Positions 36,132 through 37,136 of a stretch of 37,136 bases of DNA are shown one piece after another. A program made the translations under genes and the position numbers. The notes under the pieces were generated by a model that saw only the letters and a list, made by a program, of their open reading frames with translations, made no database searches and was not told the origin of the DNA. The first letter of the stretch is position 1; each line of letters starts with the position of its first letter. Source of the stretch: Bacteroidota bacterium (GTDB taxonomy: Bacteria > Bacteroidota > Bacteroidia > AKYH767-A > OLB10); the NCBI GenBank assembly GCA_025352785.1, contig JANXSD010000160.1, positions 1-37,136 on the forward strand. The letters are read 5' to 3'.

Positions 36132-36276
36132 AAAATTTGACGCAGTAAAAATGATGAGGGAAATCCGAGAAAAATTAAGTGAAAAGTATTGGAAGCATCC
36201 CGACATTTTGAAACAAGAAATGGAAGCTATAAGAGAAAAGTATAATCTCAATGCAGCGACACCGAAAGTTAATTAG
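36118..36276 (+). CDS. Candidate antitoxin of the PIN toxin (small charged helical protein)
   Basis: 52 residues, starting METNKKFDAVKMMREIREKL. It begins 14 nt before the toxin stop codon (36131), in another frame, and is too short for usual ORF cut-offs. The protein is highly charged and helical, with KMMREIREKLSEKYW as a likely toxin-binding helix and no visible DNA-binding motif. Small partners with a K(M/V)xREIRDK segment next to PIN genes are familiar to me from Bacteroidota and cyanobacteria. The pairing is inferred from overlap and composition. Confidence 0.75.
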   Translation: METNKKFDAVKMMREIREKLSEKYWKHPDILKQEMEAIREKYNLNAATPKVN

Positions 36277-36316
36277 CAGCATGGCAACTTTTGTAAATCG
36301 CTTTGGACAATCTTTG

Positions 36317-36346
36317 GTGCGAACTTCAAACAGTTGTGCCTTGAAC
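36317..36346 (+). repeat. Right copy of the degenerate direct repeat flanking the PIN module
   Basis: This is the counterpart of 35573-35601; the two copies lie about 744 nt apart, on either side of the toxin and antitoxin genes. Confidence 0.45.
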
Positions 36347-36375
36347 GAGCAGTAGCACGAACGCATAACATAAAG

Positions 36376-36496
36376 ATTAAAAGAAATTTTTAAAAAGGGG
36401 GCTTTGAGTGGTTAACAAACAGTTGAACATCTATCAAACAGTTGTGGGTAAACGAACAGTTGTGCTTCTAATCCCCTTTTTAAAAAATTCTTTAAT
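36376..36496. repeat. Imperfect inverted repeat enclosing three AACAGTTG iterations
   Basis: The left arm 36376-36400 (ATTAAAAG...AAAAAGGGG) pairs with 36473-36496. The inner 14 bp (TTTTTAAAAAGGGG with CCCCTTTTTAAAAA) are perfect, and the outer part has one mismatch and one extra base. The roughly 72-nt loop carries AACAGTTG at 36418, 36437 and 36455 (19 and 18 nt apart); a fourth copy is at 36329. Confidence 0.7.
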
Positions 36497-36605
36497 CCCT
36501 TCTTTGTCAGGCTGTGAAAAAACATTCTTTCATTTTTATTATATTGCAAAATGCATCGTAAAATAATACATCAACTCTTTAGCTGCTATTTGAAGAAGTG
36601 ATTTT

Positions 36606-37136
36606 TTAAGCTGCTAGTTGATGTTGAAAAATTTGGATCGCGTACATCGGTTTAAAATTGATCTGCTTAAAAAAAAGTTGTGCAATTCTTTTATAATCTG
36701 GAATCCATTTTTTGAGTTTTGATAACAGATTTTCTATTCCAAGAATATTGATTGTTCTTTTGATGTTGTACACTAGCATTATTAAACTCATCTCACCATT
36801 TACTTTTTCTAATCCGATTAGGTTGGTGTGATTGTAACCCCATTTTCGTTTTATTGTACCGAAAATATGTTCGTTTATTTCTTGTCGTTGGCGATAGAGA
36901 GGCCAGTTGGCTTTGTAATGTTTTGCATTTGTTTCTGCAGCACTTGCGAACTCGCTTCGTTCGATAAATCGTCCGCGTTTTGCTTGTGCAGTACATAATC
37001 TTTTTACAGCACAACTAGCACAAGCTGTAGTGTGATATTTTTTATATTGATAAGTAACACTACGATCAGTTTTAGTTTTAGAATAAAAATTTCCATTGGT
37101 ATAGAGCGATTGTCCTGCAGGACAAGTATACGTATC
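36606..37136 (-). CDS. IS1182-like transposase, C-terminal part (runs off window)
   Basis: 176 residues are visible, in one uninterrupted frame from the window edge to the TAA at 36606-36608. A cysteine-containing segment (CPAGQSLY, then CASCAVKRLC) is followed by ERSEFASAAETNAKHY and the conserved REIN-type block (YRQRQEINEHIFGTIKRKWGYNH), whose glutamate E would be the third DDE catalytic residue. LMLVYNIKR-type sequence and a basic tail end the protein. This is the C-terminal layout of IS1182/IS5-type DDE transposases. The visible part is intact, with no frameshift, so the element may be functional. Confidence 0.85.
   Translation of the reverse strand, partial: DTYTCPAGQSLYTNGNFYSKTKTDRSVTYQYKKYHTTACASCAVKRLCTAQAKRGRFIERSEFASAAETNAKHYKANWPLYRQRQEINEHIFGTIKRKWGYNHTNLIGLEKVNGEMSLIMLVYNIKRTINILGIENLLSKLKKWIPDYKRIAQLFFKQINFKPMYAIQIFQHQLAA

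Larger units (their letters stand above)
36277..36605. other. Repeat-rich spacer between the antitoxin and the transposase
   Basis: About 330 bases with no gene. It contains the right degenerate repeat (36317-36346), four AACAGTTG motifs (36329, 36418, 36437, 36455) and a long imperfect inverted repeat (36376-36400 with 36473-36496). A TCAGGCTGTGAAAAAAC segment near 36509-36525 is a candidate end of the insertion sequence, but its partner lies outside the window. Confidence 0.6.

Noticed and set aside
36317-36496. CRISPR array from the repeated AACAGTTG motif
   Set aside because: The repeats are only 8-11 bp and unequally placed, with no spacers of CRISPR size and no cas genes.
36277-36605. 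Integron attC site after the PIN module
   Set aside because: The inverted repeat and GTTGAAC (36422-36428) are suggestive, but no matching RYYYAAC core at the right place and no integrase is visible.
36606-37014. Transposase read as two separate small minus-strand genes
   Set aside because: Reading from the window edge shows one continuous frame with a conserved DDE C-terminus; the short frames are internal starts or shifted shadows.

Overview
The window is AT-rich chromosomal DNA from a member of the Bacteroidota. Several independent signs agree: a C-terminal type IX secretion (T9SS) sorting domain, a lipoprotein-type TamA homologue (TamL) paired with TamB, Bacteroidota-type TAnnTTTG -7 promoter boxes, few Shine-Dalgarno sequences, and lysyl-tRNA synthetase, sigma-54, Dxs and M3 peptidase sequences of that phylum's type. 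I cannot place it to genus.

Layout. 1-2539: two tandem minus-strand paralogues of secreted proteins; the first is cut by the window edge and the second is a complete T9SS cargo. 2711-9080: an M28 aminopeptidase-like protein with a PDZ domain, lysS, a small membrane coiled-coil protein, a PA2169-type four-helix-bundle protein and rpoN, all on the minus strand. 9081-9949 is a long gene-free stretch. 9950-14069: a YtxH stress-type protein, then a plus-strand MCE/Mla lipid-transport operon (permease, ATPase, MCE protein), a lone receiver-domain protein and a small outer-membrane beta-barrel protein. 14085-25319: an envelope-biogenesis block made of a POTRA/beta-barrel protein, an AsmA-like protein, a 50-residue membrane protein, TamB and TamL. 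25562-28873: tRNA-Gln(TTG) with a recognisable promoter and terminator, a LysM lytic transglycosylase and a WecA/MraY-type sugar-phosphate transferase. 28874-31960: a decayed intergenic region and an M3 metallopeptidase with a clear terminator.

From about 32 kb onward the window becomes accessory. It holds an ORF6N-domain gene with a perfect DNA palindrome inside its coding sequence. The same 31 bp recur in the upstream intergenic region, inside a 53-nt perfect palindrome that abuts a composite repeat. After dxs come a PIN-domain toxin with a tiny overlapping downstream candidate antitoxin, a repeat-rich spacer and the C-terminal part of an IS1182-like transposase.

How it works together. The middle 15 kb is largely a lipid and outer-membrane traffic locus: Mla-type ABC/MCE, AsmA/TamB bridge-like proteins and Omp85-type barrels, next to peptidoglycan (lytic transglycosylase) and glycan (WecA-like) functions. 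The most unusual signal is the ORF6N gene and its shared palindrome. The second is the reversed-order PIN toxin module with flanking degenerate repeats.
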